The notes beneath the pieces are model-generated. The model saw only the letters and a list, made by a program, of their open reading frames with translations, was not told where the DNA came from and did no database searches. Of a DNA stretch of 27,874 nt, positions 14,841 to 23,292 are shown one piece after another; position 1 is the first letter of the stretch; every line of letters starts with the position of its first letter. The position numbers and the translations under genes were made by a program. Source of the stretch: CAYHPY01 sp964358485 (GTDB taxonomy: Bacteria; Elusimicrobiota; Elusimicrobia; UBA1565; UBA9628); the NCBI GenBank assembly GCA_964358485.1, contig CAYHPY010000043.1, positions 1-27,874 of the forward strand, written 5' to 3'.

Positions 14841-16885
14841 ATTTTGCCCAGGGCGCGATTTTGAACCGCCTCCGGCCCTGGGAAAAAATCCAGGATTTGA
14901 GCGCGCGGTTTGGGTTGCCGTTTATTCCGGAGTTCGACCTGGATTTTTTCAGGACATTGTTCGGAACGGAACTAACGGAAGAGTTGGCCCGGGCGGAAAA
15001 GGAATTGGGACGGAACCAAAACGGAAAAAATTACAGCCGGCGCGGACGGCTGCGCCGGCTGTTAGGAGACCCCTCCGGCGCGGCCGCGGATTTTCGGCGG
15101 GCGTTGGACCTTGAGCCCGCTTGCGTCGACGCCCGGGTGTGGCTGGCGGAACTGACCTTGGACCGGCCCGAGTCGGAGGCGGCCCTGGCCGCGGCGTGCG
15201 CGGTCGGGTCCCCGTCCTGGGCGCGGCTGTATTTGGGGGCGGCCCGCCTGCTTCGAAAAAATCGGACCGGCGCCGTCGCCGATCTCGCCGCCTTTTGCCG
15301 CGCCGAGCCGAAATCCGCCTTGGGTCAAATTCTGCTCGCCCGCGCCAAGGAACTTCAAGGAAACCGGCGCGGAGCCGTCGGGCATTATCGCCAGGCCGCG
15401 CGCCTGGCCCCGGGCTGCGCCGCTCCCTTCCTGTGCCTGAGCCGGGCGGAAACCGATCCCGCGCGCGCGCGCCGCGCGTGCGAGGGCGCCTTGGACGCCG
15501 ACCCGACCTACGGTTTGATCACCCTCTCCAAATGGAAGCCCGGCCGGTCCTGGGGGGACTATCTGGCCTGGCTGAGGAAATTCGCCTTCGCCGAGCCGGA
15601 GCGCGCGGGCTGGTATTACCGTCAGGAAGACATCCATTACGCCCCGTTCCACCTTCAGGAGTACGCCGATTCCCGGCGGTTGTGGAAAGCCCGGCCGAGG
15701 GCGGCATGGGCGGCGGCCTTGGTCGCCCGCGGGGCCCTGCGCTGTCCTCCCGAGGCGGGGCGGCTCAAGGCCGGGCGGGAGGCCATCGAGTGGGCCATCC
15801 GCCGCTCGTCCAAACAGGGCTGGTATCGGGCCTGGCGGGGTTTGGCCAAGATCAAAGCGGGAAAGGCCTCCGACGCGGTCCGGGATTTCGATGACGCGGT
15901 GCGGCTGCAGCCCTATTACCACCGCGCCTACCCGTGGCGGGGCGCCCTGCTCCGCGGCCTGGGGAGGGCCGAGGAGGCCTTGGCGGATCTGACGCGGGCC
16001 GTCTCCGTGGACGATTGGTACCCGTTCGCGGTGCACGAACGCTCCCTGGCGCGGCGGGCCCTGGGGGATTGGCGCGGCGCGGCCTCGGACATGGACCGGG
16101 CCTTCCGGTTGGATGACCGTTACCGTTGGGTGTTCGCCGTTGGACGCGAGCCGGGGCTCAAGGAACGGGCGCGGGGGTTGGCCCAGTTGGACCGGGCCGT
16201 GAAAGCGGCGGGGTCCTGCGCCTCCCTCTGGGTCTGGCGCGGGCAATTGCGGGCGGAAACCGGGGATTTGCCCGGCGCGTTGCGCGACTTGGAGCGGTCC
16301 GCGCGCCTGGATCCGAACCATTCGCTGGCCCACGCCTGGCTGGGTTGGGCCCTGCTGGAATCCGGACAGGCCCGGGCGGCCTGCGGACCGTTGCGCCGGG
16401 CGCTGGATTTGGAGCCCGGGCTGTGGACGGCGGCGGGTTGGCTGGCGCGGGCGCTTTTCGAGTCGGGACGGCGGGAGGACGCCGTCGCCCTGCTGGACCG
16501 GGTTTTGGCCGCCAAGCCCAAGACCTGGTGGGTCCTGCACGCCAAGGCCGAGCTCTTCATGCGGTGGGGGCGGCCCCGGAGGGCGCTCGAGGAAATCCGG
16601 CGCGCGGTGCGCGCGGAAGGGCGCCACGCCGAGGGGTATTTCCTGGCCGCCCGCGCCCGGGCGGAGTTGGGGGACCTCAAGGGCGCCGAACGCGACATCG
16701 ACCGGGCCTTGATGATCTCGCCGAACCTGGGCCGGGGCTACGTCCTGCGGGGGGAATTGCGCCGGAGGCTGGGCCGGCCGGTGGAAGGGCTCCAGGACTA
16801 CCGGACCGCCTTGGAACGCTTCCCTTTTTTGTTCAATCTGGAGGAGAGGACCCGCGCGGAGGCGCTGCTTGATGGAAACGCTTGA
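14837..16885 (+). CDS. TPR protein, second of three tandem paralogs (682 residues)
   Basis: It starts at the ATG of an ATGA overlap. The N-terminal module reads RPWEKIQDLSARFGLPFIPEF and so on, matching the copies on either side. HERSLARRALGDW at residues 400-412 is identical to the first copy, and the tail FPFLFNLEERTRAEALL matches too. The middle region around residues 235-275 (KFAFAEPERAGWYYR) is closer to the third copy than to the first. A purine-rich patch at 14966-15026 contains four ACGGAA hexamers and encodes a charged stretch (ELGRNQNGKNYSRRG) just before the first TPR. The next gene starts 14 bp before this stop. No enzyme motif is seen. Confidence 0.88.
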   Translation: MNFAQGAILNRLRPWEKIQDLSARFGLPFIPEFDLDFFRTLFGTELTEELARAEKELGRNQNGKNYSRRGRLRRLLGDPSGAAADFRRALDLEPACVDARVWLAELTLDRPESEAALAAACAVGSPSWARLYLGAARLLRKNRTGAVADLAAFCRAEPKSALGQILLARAKELQGNRRGAVGHYRQAARLAPGCAAPFLCLSRAETDPARARRACEGALDADPTYGLITLSKWKPGRSWGDYLAWLRKFAFAEPERAGWYYRQEDIHYAPFHLQEYADSRRLWKARPRAAWAAALVARGALRCPPEAGRLKAGREAIEWAIRRSSKQGWYRAWRGLAKIKAGKASDAVRDFDDAVRLQPYYHRAYPWRGALLRGLGRAEEALADLTRAVSVDDWYPFAVHERSLARRALGDWRGAASDMDRAFRLDDRYRWVFAVGREPGLKERARGLAQLDRAVKAAGSCASLWVWRGQLRAETGDLPGALRDLERSARLDPNHSLAHAWLGWALLESGQARAACGPLRRALDLEPGLWTAAGWLARALFESGRREDAVALLDRVLAAKPKTWWVLHAKAELFMRWGRPRRALEEIRRAVRAEGRHAEGYFLAARARAELGDLKGAERDIDRALMISPNLGRGYVLRGELRRRLGRPVEGLQDYRTALERFPFLFNLEERTRAEALLDGNA

Positions 16886-18920
16886 TCCCTTGAAGGCTTG
16901 GGAGAAACTCGACGACCTTTGCGTCCGGTTCGGGACGCCGCACATCCCGGAGTACGAGCTGTCCTATTTCCGCCAGCTTTACGGCAAGGAGATCGACGCG
17001 GCGCGCGACGCGGCCGAGTCCCACCTGAAGGCGAAAACGACCCCCGAGGCGCTCACCCGTCTTGGGCGCTGCAAGCGCCTTCTGGGGGATCTGCCCGGCG
17101 CGGCCGCGGATTTCCGCAGGGCGTTGGATTTGAAGCCGGGGCATGCCCCGGCCCTCTCTTGTTTGGCGGAACTTGACTTGAGCCGTTGCCAATCCTTGGA
17201 GACCCTTGACCGTGCCGTAACCTCCGATCCCCGCCTTCCCTCGGCCCGGCTCTACCGTGGCGCGGCCCTGCTCTTGGCCGGCCGTCCTAAGGAAGCGCTC
17301 TCCGATTTTCGTGTCTTGCAAAAATTGGCCCCGGCAGGCGCCCTCGCGGCCATTCTTTCCGGGCGCGCCTTCGAATCCCTTAAGCTCCCTGCCCGGGCGG
17401 CGGCCTGCTACAGGCGAGCCGCGCGTTTGGACCCCGTGTGTTCCGCGGCGCACCTTCTGCTTTCCCGCATCGCGCCAACGGAGAAGGAGGCCGTGCGCGC
17501 CTTCCGAGCCGCCTACGACGTCAGCCCCGTGCTTGGATTTATCACCCTGCAGATCGACCGTTCGTTGGCCGTGGACGCCCGCGCCTATCGGCGGCGCATC
17601 GTGAAATTCGCCTTCGAAAAACCGGAGACGGTGGGCGCGTATTACCGGCGCGAGGCCACCCAGTCGCATTTCTCCCATTTTCCCGCCGAGGATTACGGCT
17701 TCGTGCGGCGCCTGGCGCGGCGGCACCCGGACCTTCCCTGGGCCCACGCCTTTTTCGGGCGGGCCTCCTGCTATGCCCCCGCCGGCGCCACGGAAGGGGT
17801 CATGCACCTGAGCCGCGCCATCCGCCTGGCGCCGCATTGCGGCTGGGTCTACGCCTGGCGCGCCAACGCCTTCCGGGTGCTTAGGAAAAACGACGCCGCG
17901 CTCCGGGATTTCGCCCAGAGCCTGCGCCGCCAGCCCTTTTACCACCGGGCATTCGTTTGGAGGGGGGGCCTGTTGAGAAAATTGGGCCGCCCCCAAGAGG
18001 CCCTGGCCGATTTGGACCGCGCCTTGGTCATGGACCCGTTCTACAGCCTGACTTACTACGAGCGTTCCATGGCCCGCCGCGCGCTCGGGGATTTTCCGGG
18101 CGCGGCGTCGGACCTGGACCGGGCCTTCGCCCTGGATCACCGGTATCATTGGGCCTTCAAGACCGGCGGGCCGCCCTCCGCCGGGGAATTGGCCGCCGGG
18201 GTCAAGGAACTCGACCGCGCCGTGCGGCGCTGGCCCAGCGTGGCTTCCCTCCGCGTCTGGCGGGCGCAACTCAAGGCCCAGCAAGGGGAGCTGTCCGCCG
18301 CCGTTTTGGAGCTGGAGCGGGCCTGCGCCCTGGACCCCCAGCATTCCATCGCCCGCGCCTGGCACGGCTGGGCGCTGCTGCAGGCGGGGCGCCCGGAGGA
18401 CGCCGCGGCGCGCTTGGAAAAAGCCGTGGCCCTGGACGGGAGATTCTGGATCGCCTACCAGTGGCTGGCCGAATCGCGTTTCCGGCTGGGCCAAGCCAAA
18501 CAGGCGCAAGCCTGCCTTTCCCTGGTGTTGAAGGCCAAGCCGTCGACTCCCTGGGTTCATTGGATGCGGGCGAAATTCCTCATGGAAGCGGCCGCCAATG
18601 GCGGCCGCGCGCGGGCGGCCAAAGACGCCCTGCGCGCCTTGGATCTGGCCCTGAAGTTGGACGGGAAATATCCCGAGGCGTATCTTCTTTCGGCTCAAGC
18701 CCGTCTGGTTTTGGGCGACGACCGGCGCGCCTTGGCGGCGGCCGAGCGCTGCCTGGAGATCGCCCCGAACATGGGCCGAGCCCTGGTGCTTCGGGCCGAG
18801 ATCCACCGACGGGCGGGGCGCTCCGCGAAGGCGGTGGCCGACTATCGGGCCGCCCTGCGGGACTTCCCCTACCTCTTCAACGATGAGGAGCGCGCCCGCA
18901 TGCAAGGTCTGCTCGGGTGA
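16872..18920 (+). CDS. TPR protein, third of three tandem paralogs (682 residues)
   Basis: The ATG at 16872 (METLDPLKAWEKLDDL) is preferred; the TTG just before it would add one residue. The protein has the family head (FGTPHIPEYELSYFRQLYG), the central signature YERSMARRALGDF at 396-408 and the tail FPYLFNDEERARMQGLL. Compared with its two paralogs it carries a small insertion rich in Ala, Gly and Arg (EAAANGGRARA, around residue 575). At DNA level this insertion is a perfect hairpin (18588-18608). It overlaps the upstream gene by 14 bp and forms a GTGA overlap with the downstream gene. It is a TPR scaffold-type protein of unknown role. Confidence 0.88.
   Translation: METLDPLKAWEKLDDLCVRFGTPHIPEYELSYFRQLYGKEIDAARDAAESHLKAKTTPEALTRLGRCKRLLGDLPGAAADFRRALDLKPGHAPALSCLAELDLSRCQSLETLDRAVTSDPRLPSARLYRGAALLLAGRPKEALSDFRVLQKLAPAGALAAILSGRAFESLKLPARAAACYRRAARLDPVCSAAHLLLSRIAPTEKEAVRAFRAAYDVSPVLGFITLQIDRSLAVDARAYRRRIVKFAFEKPETVGAYYRREATQSHFSHFPAEDYGFVRRLARRHPDLPWAHAFFGRASCYAPAGATEGVMHLSRAIRLAPHCGWVYAWRANAFRVLRKNDAALRDFAQSLRRQPFYHRAFVWRGGLLRKLGRPQEALADLDRALVMDPFYSLTYYERSMARRALGDFPGAASDLDRAFALDHRYHWAFKTGGPPSAGELAAGVKELDRAVRRWPSVASLRVWRAQLKAQQGELSAAVLELERACALDPQHSIARAWHGWALLQAGRPEDAAARLEKAVALDGRFWIAYQWLAESRFRLGQAKQAQACLSLVLKAKPSTPWVHWMRAKFLMEAAANGGRARAAKDALRALDLALKLDGKYPEAYLLSAQARLVLGDDRRALAAAERCLEIAPNMGRALVLRAEIHRRAGRSAKAVADYRAALRDFPYLFNDEERARMQGLLG
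18588..18608 (+). other. Perfect 9-bp inverted repeat with 3-base loop inside a TPR gene
   Basis: The arms 18588-18596 (GCGGCCGCC) and 18600-18608 (GGCGGCCGC) flank the loop AAT. The element coincides with a short insertion that the two upstream paralogs lack, so it may have arisen by foldback slippage. It encodes in-frame Ala/Asn/Gly/Arg residues. Confidence 0.6.
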
Positions 18921-20677
18921 CCGGTCCCGACCTCAACGCCGTCCTGGGACCCGGCTCCTCGGCCCGGGAAGCGGCCCTCCTGCGGGGGTACGGCGCGCAC
19001 GCGCTCTTGTTCTACCGCCAAAACGCCCTCAAGGATCTGAAGGGCTTGGAGCGGGTGGGGCGGGATTTTTCGGCTTTCGAGGCGGGCGCGCCGGAGGGAG
19101 GCGCCTCCCCGGAGGCGGCCCGCCTGATTCTCCGCGGCTTGGCCAAGTGGGAGCCCTATTGGGGCTCGGTCCGTTTAAGCCCCGCCGCCCTGGCCGATTT
19201 CGAGGCTGCGGCGGAGCTGGACCCCTCGGCCGCCTGGGCGCAGCTGCTGTGCGGATTGTCCCTGGAAATGCGTCGCCGCTACACCCGCGCCGCCGGGCAT
19301 TTTGAGCGGGCCATGGAGCTTTCGCCCAATTGGGCGTGGCCCTACATCTTGCGCGGGATTTGCCGCTGGTATCAGGCCCGCTTCGAGGAATCCGTCCTTG
19401 ATTTCAAGACGGCCGGGCGCCTGCTGCCCAAGTCCGAATTGCCGCTTCTGTTTTTGGCGCGGGCCAAGGCCGATCTCCGGGACCGAAGCCTGACCGCGGA
19501 CCTGGACCGGGCTTTGCGTTTGGCCGGGCCCGATCGTTTTCGCCGAGGAATGGTCTTGGGTTGGCGGGGCCGGGCCCGGTTCGTCCTCAAACGCACCGCG
19601 GGGGCGTTGGCCGATCTCCGGGAATCCATTCGCCTCTTGCCGGAATACGACCGGGGCTGGTCTTGGCTGGGGGTTTCCCTGGCCGAATTGAAAAAGTGGA
19701 GGCAGGCCGAGAAACTCCTGGTCCGGGCGCGGGCGCTCAACCCTTACTATCCGACGACGCTCTATCCCTTGGCCGAGGCGCGGCTGTGCCGCGGCAACGC
19801 GCGCGGCGCGGCGGCCACCCTTCGGGAGGCCGCTGCCGTGGACCGCTCCGGGATCTGGGTCGAGCACCGGATCAGCATGAGCCATCCCAATCCCGCCGCG
19901 CGCCGGTCGGTGAGAATTCTGGACCGTTTTCTGGAGGCGGCCCCTCGGACGGCCTGGGCCTTGGCGTGGCGGGGGCAGACGAAGCTCCTCCTGGGCGACT
20001 TAAAAGGCGCCCTGGCCGATCTGGACGCGGCCGGGGCCTTGGTTCCTTCCGACCCGTGGACCCATTTGTGGCGCGGGGAGGCGTTCCGGCGCCTTGGTAA
20101 TCCCGCGGCGGCGCTCCCGGAATTTTCGGCCGCGCGCAAAGGCAATTTGAGCTACGCTTGGGCCGGGGCCGGGGCGTGCCTGCTCGCCTTGGGCCGGGAG
20201 AAGGCGGCTTTGTCCTCGTTGGACCGCTCGCTCCGGCTTCAGGAATTTTGCGGCGAGGCCCTGGCGTGGCGCGGGGAGGCCCGCGCGCGTTTGGGCCGAT
20301 GGCGGGACGCCTTCCGGGATTTCGAGGCCGCGGCCCAATTGCGCATCCACAGTCCGTGGCTGCAGTGGCGGTTGGCGGGGACCGCGGCGCGCTTGGGGCG
20401 CTGGGAGCGGGCCGCCCGCGCCTGCGGCGATCTCCTGGCCCGGGAAGGGGGAAATTCGGATCGGGTCTGGGCCATGACGGCCTGGGTTTTGCGCGCCTTG
20501 GGCGATCGCGCCGGCTCCTCGCGGGCGGCCGCCCACGCCCTGGCGCGCAATCCCGACCAACCCCTGGCCCGGGCCGTGCGTCGGGGCGAGCGCCCCGGCC
20601 CGGGCGAGGCCGAGCGGCTGGCGGGTCCTGGCGGCGGCTTTTCGGCCGACGATTTGCTGGAGCCGGCGGCGCGGTAA
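18917..20677 (+). CDS. TPR protein, 586 residues
   Basis: The GTG start lies in a GTGA overlap with the preceding stop. The first 85 residues (VTGPDLNAVLGPGSSAREAALLRGY...) are not repeat-like and do not match the three tandem paralogs. From about residue 90 to 530 the protein is a run of degenerate TPRs, including WAWPYILRGICRWYQARFEES and WALAWRGQTKLLLGD. The tail is rich in Pro, Gly, Ala and Arg and ends SADDLLEPAAR. No signal peptide, membrane span or catalytic motif is visible. It sits 4 bp before the halogenase fusion gene, so the two products are probably made together and might interact. It is a distinct TPR subfamily within this locus. Confidence 0.85.
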   Translation: MTGPDLNAVLGPGSSAREAALLRGYGAHALLFYRQNALKDLKGLERVGRDFSAFEAGAPEGGASPEAARLILRGLAKWEPYWGSVRLSPAALADFEAAAELDPSAAWAQLLCGLSLEMRRRYTRAAGHFERAMELSPNWAWPYILRGICRWYQARFEESVLDFKTAGRLLPKSELPLLFLARAKADLRDRSLTADLDRALRLAGPDRFRRGMVLGWRGRARFVLKRTAGALADLRESIRLLPEYDRGWSWLGVSLAELKKWRQAEKLLVRARALNPYYPTTLYPLAEARLCRGNARGAAATLREAAAVDRSGIWVEHRISMSHPNPAARRSVRILDRFLEAAPRTAWALAWRGQTKLLLGDLKGALADLDAAGALVPSDPWTHLWRGEAFRRLGNPAAALPEFSAARKGNLSYAWAGAGACLLALGREKAALSSLDRSLRLQEFCGEALAWRGEARARLGRWRDAFRDFEAAAQLRIHSPWLQWRLAGTAARLGRWERAARACGDLLAREGGNSDRVWAMTAWVLRALGDRAGSSRAAAHALARNPDQPLARAVRRGERPGPGEAERLAGPGGGFSADDLLEPAAR

Positions 20678-20681
20678 TAAC

Positions 20682-23024
20682 ATGGCGGCCGAATACGATC
20701 TGATCGTGGTGGGCGCCGGTCCCGCGGGGACGACCCTGGCGGGCATCACCCGCAAGCTCGACCCCAAGGCGCGCGTCCTGATTTTGGACAAGGCGGTTTT
20801 TCCCCGGCACCGGATCGGGGAGTCGCTGTTGCCCGGCATGATCCCCGTGCTCAAGGAACTGGGCGCCTACGAAGAGCTCAACCGCGCCGGTTTTCCCCGA
20901 AAAATCGGGGTCGTCTTCGTCTGGGGCAAGGACCGCAAGCCCTGGGACGCGGATTTCAACAACCTCAACCTGGAAATGATCCGCAAGCACGGGCGCGCGC
21001 TGGACACGGAGTTCTCCTGGCAGGTTCTGCGCTCCCGCTACGACCAAATTCTCCTCGACAACGCCCGGTCCCTGGGGGCGGAGGTCCGCCTGGGCTGGCG
21101 GGCGGTGGAGCCCACGCGGGCCGGCGGGAAGGTGACGGGGCTGGTCGTGGAAGGGCCCGGCGGACAGCGGGAGGTCCTGCGCGCGGCGCGCACCGCCGAC
21201 TGCACCGGGCAGGCGGGGTTCATCCCGGAACTGCGCGCCTCCCGCCGGTACCGCCCGGACTTGCGCAACGCCGCGGGCTACGCCTACTTCCGGGGCGCCA
21301 AGTGGAAGTTCAAGTACGCGGGCCACCCGGACAAGACCAAAATTTTCGTCTGCTCGGTCCCGGAAGGTTGGTTTTGGTACATTCCGCTGGCCGACGACTT
21401 GGTCTCGGTGGGGCTGGTCTCCAAGGCCGACTACATCCGGCGTAAGGCCGGGGGGGATTTCCGCGGTTTTTTCGAAGGGGCCCTGCGGCGGTGCGGGGAA
21501 ATCTGGCCTCTGCTCAAGGGCGCCGAGCGCGTCCGGGGCCTGGACCCGGCCGAGCCGGGCAAGGAATTTTTCACGGTCTCCGATTGGTCCTTCACCGGCG
21601 GGCAAGTGTGCGGCCCCGGCTGGGCGGCGGCGGGAGACTCCGCTTTTTTCATCGATCCCTTGCTCTCCTCCGGGGTGCTCATGGCCCATCTTTCCGGCCA
21701 CCGCGCCGCCTACACTTTCGCCACGGCGCGGCGGGAGAAAGACCCCGCCTTGCGGCGCCTTTTGTGGGAGGATTACTCCCGTTTTTGCGGGGAGGTGGGC
21801 AATTCCTTCCTAGCCCTGGTCCGCTACTGGTACGGGCACGACCCCAACGCCGCGCGTTGGTGGAAAGAGGCGCGCAAGGGGTGGTCGGGAGGCGCGCCCT
21901 TGGACTTGTCGGACAAGATGTCCTTCGTGGCGGTGGCCTCCGGGCTCAACTATCACTTCGAGCGGGACTACACCACCCAGTCCCTGCTTTTCGGCTCCAG
22001 CGGCGCCGAGCACACCTGGCAATGGGAGGGCACCAAGCTCGAGCTCAAGCGCTGGACCCGCCAAATTTTAGCCATCGTCGAGACCGGCTTTCTCAAAGGC
22101 CCCGCCCGCGGGGCGCGGGCCAAGGCCGCCGAGCGCAACGCCAAGCTCCGGGACATCCCGGACGACCGGGTTCCGTCCTGGGCTCTGCCCCGGCGCTTGG
22201 AGACGGCGTTTCTGCCGGATTCCAAGCGCGGCCGCCTGTCTCCCGCCTCCCGGCTGGTCATCCTCCGCAATCCGGCCCGCGGGGAGGCTTCCGCGGCCAA
22301 TCCGCGGCGGATTCTTCCGCGGAGCTATCTGGAAATTCTCCGGATGGTGGATGGCCGGAGATCGATTGGTGAAATTAGAAACCTGGCCGGCCGGAGACTG
22401 AAATTGCCCCAGGAGGTTTTGGACGGCCAGGTCTTCCGGCTGTTTAAGGACTTGGCGGTTTTGGGGGCGATAAAACTAAAAAAGGGGAAACGGAACCGAA
22501 CGGAAACGAGAAAAAACGGGCCATGGGAACAATTGAGGGCGGGCGAGCGTTTGCTCAAAGACGGAAATTGTCCGCTCGCCCACGAGAATTTATCCGCCGC
22601 CATTTCGGGCGGCGCCGGAACGGCCTGGGCCTTCGCTTTGCGCGGCGAGGCCCGCCGCCATTTGGGCCGCCTGCCGGAGGCCCTGGCCGACCTGGACGAG
22701 GCCGTCCGCCGCAACACCCCGGCGGCCACGGTTGCCGCCGGGCGGCGCCTGCAAGCCTTGTCCGAGGAATTCGAGGCCGGGCTGGAAGCGGGCTGGCTGA
22801 GGGACCGCATTCTCATTTTCCGCGCCAAGGCCCGCCTGGCCGGAGGCGACCCCGCCGGCGCCCGCGCCGACGCCGAGCAGGCCCTGCTGGCCAATCCCCG
22901 CCATTCCGAGGCGCTGATCCTGCGCGCCAAAGCCGCGCTGGAGCTGGGCGACCACGCCCGCGCCAAAGAGGACCTGAAGGCCGCCTTGACCATTGAAAAG
23001 GCGGGGGCCAGGGGGGAGGGCTGA
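20682..23024 (+). CDS. Flavin-dependent halogenase-like / PqqD-like / TPR three-domain protein
   Basis: The 780-residue protein has three parts. Residues 1 to about 470 are an FAD-dependent halogenase-like domain. It has the dinucleotide-binding GAGPAG near 11-16, FPRHRIGES at 40-48, and K74 in RKIGVVFVWG, which aligns by context with the catalytic Lys of flavin halogenases. It also has GWFWYIP at 229-235 (the W-x-W-x-I-P halogenase motif) and GDSAFFIDPLLSSGV at 318-332. Residues about 547-598 (SYLEILRMVDGRRSIGEI...LAVLGAIKL) resemble PqqD-type winged-helix domains, which often act as RiPP recognition elements. After a Lys/Arg-rich linker (600-613), TPR-like repeats fill about 635-775. The gene follows the TPR gene by 4 bp and is the last of the coupled arm. 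Peptide halogenation is a plausible role, but some members of this flavoprotein clade are not halogenases, and the PqqD-like call rests on pattern only. Confidence 0.85.
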   Translation: MAAEYDLIVVGAGPAGTTLAGITRKLDPKARVLILDKAVFPRHRIGESLLPGMIPVLKELGAYEELNRAGFPRKIGVVFVWGKDRKPWDADFNNLNLEMIRKHGRALDTEFSWQVLRSRYDQILLDNARSLGAEVRLGWRAVEPTRAGGKVTGLVVEGPGGQREVLRAARTADCTGQAGFIPELRASRRYRPDLRNAAGYAYFRGAKWKFKYAGHPDKTKIFVCSVPEGWFWYIPLADDLVSVGLVSKADYIRRKAGGDFRGFFEGALRRCGEIWPLLKGAERVRGLDPAEPGKEFFTVSDWSFTGGQVCGPGWAAAGDSAFFIDPLLSSGVLMAHLSGHRAAYTFATARREKDPALRRLLWEDYSRFCGEVGNSFLALVRYWYGHDPNAARWWKEARKGWSGGAPLDLSDKMSFVAVASGLNYHFERDYTTQSLLFGSSGAEHTWQWEGTKLELKRWTRQILAIVETGFLKGPARGARAKAAERNAKLRDIPDDRVPSWALPRRLETAFLPDSKRGRLSPASRLVILRNPARGEASAANPRRILPRSYLEILRMVDGRRSIGEIRNLAGRRLKLPQEVLDGQVFRLFKDLAVLGAIKLKKGKRNRTETRKNGPWEQLRAGERLLKDGNCPLAHENLSAAISGGAGTAWAFALRGEARRHLGRLPEALADLDEAVRRNTPAATVAAGRRLQALSEEFEAGLEAGWLRDRILIFRAKARLAGGDPAGARADAEQALLANPRHSEALILRAKAALELGDHARAKEDLKAALTIEKAGARGEG

Positions 23025-23028
23025 CGCC

Positions 23029-23041
23029 GCCGCCAGGCGGC
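23029..23041 (+). terminator. Possible weak transcription terminator hairpin
   Basis: GCCGC (23029-23033) and GCGGC (23037-23041) can pair around a CAG loop, five bases after the halogenase gene's stop. Only a mixed CT stretch follows, and the real T-tracts begin about 45 bases later. It is a weak candidate for an intrinsic terminator, but it sits where one is expected. Confidence 0.4.
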
Positions 23042-23262
23042 CCTCTCTCGTTCCTTGGTCGCCTTCATTTCGTTATATCTTTATTTTTTATGTATTTTTT
23101 TGCTTTTAACTTTCCCCGGAGAAAGCGAATTTATTGTTTATCTTTAATTTTTCAGTATTTATTTTTTTCTCCACGACCACTTTCCTGCCCCGCTAGCCCG
23201 AAATACGCAAATTAATCTAGGCATTTTGCCCTCACCCCCTTAGGCCCAAGGCCCCATCCTCT

Positions 23263-23287
23263 ATAGGCGTCCCACCTGCTAGCCTAT
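23263..23287 (+). promoter_or_regulatory. Inverted repeat just before the peptidase start codon
   Basis: ATAGGC (23263-23268) and GCCTAT (23282-23287) form a 6-bp inverted repeat around 13 bases and end five bases before the ATG at 23293. It could be an operator or an mRNA hairpin that affects initiation. Support is the symmetry and position only. Confidence 0.35.
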
Positions 23288-23292
23288 TAAGG

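Larger units (their letters stand above)
23025..23292 (+). other. AT-rich intergenic region
   Basis: This is the only long non-coding stretch in the window. After a GC hairpin it becomes strikingly AT-rich (about 23065-23180) with several T-tracts of five to seven bases. It then turns moderate before the peptidase gene. I see no ORF, tRNA or convincing -35/-10 pair. The composition marks the boundary between the coupled cluster and the next transcription unit and may hold UP-element-like promoter DNA. Confidence 0.8.
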
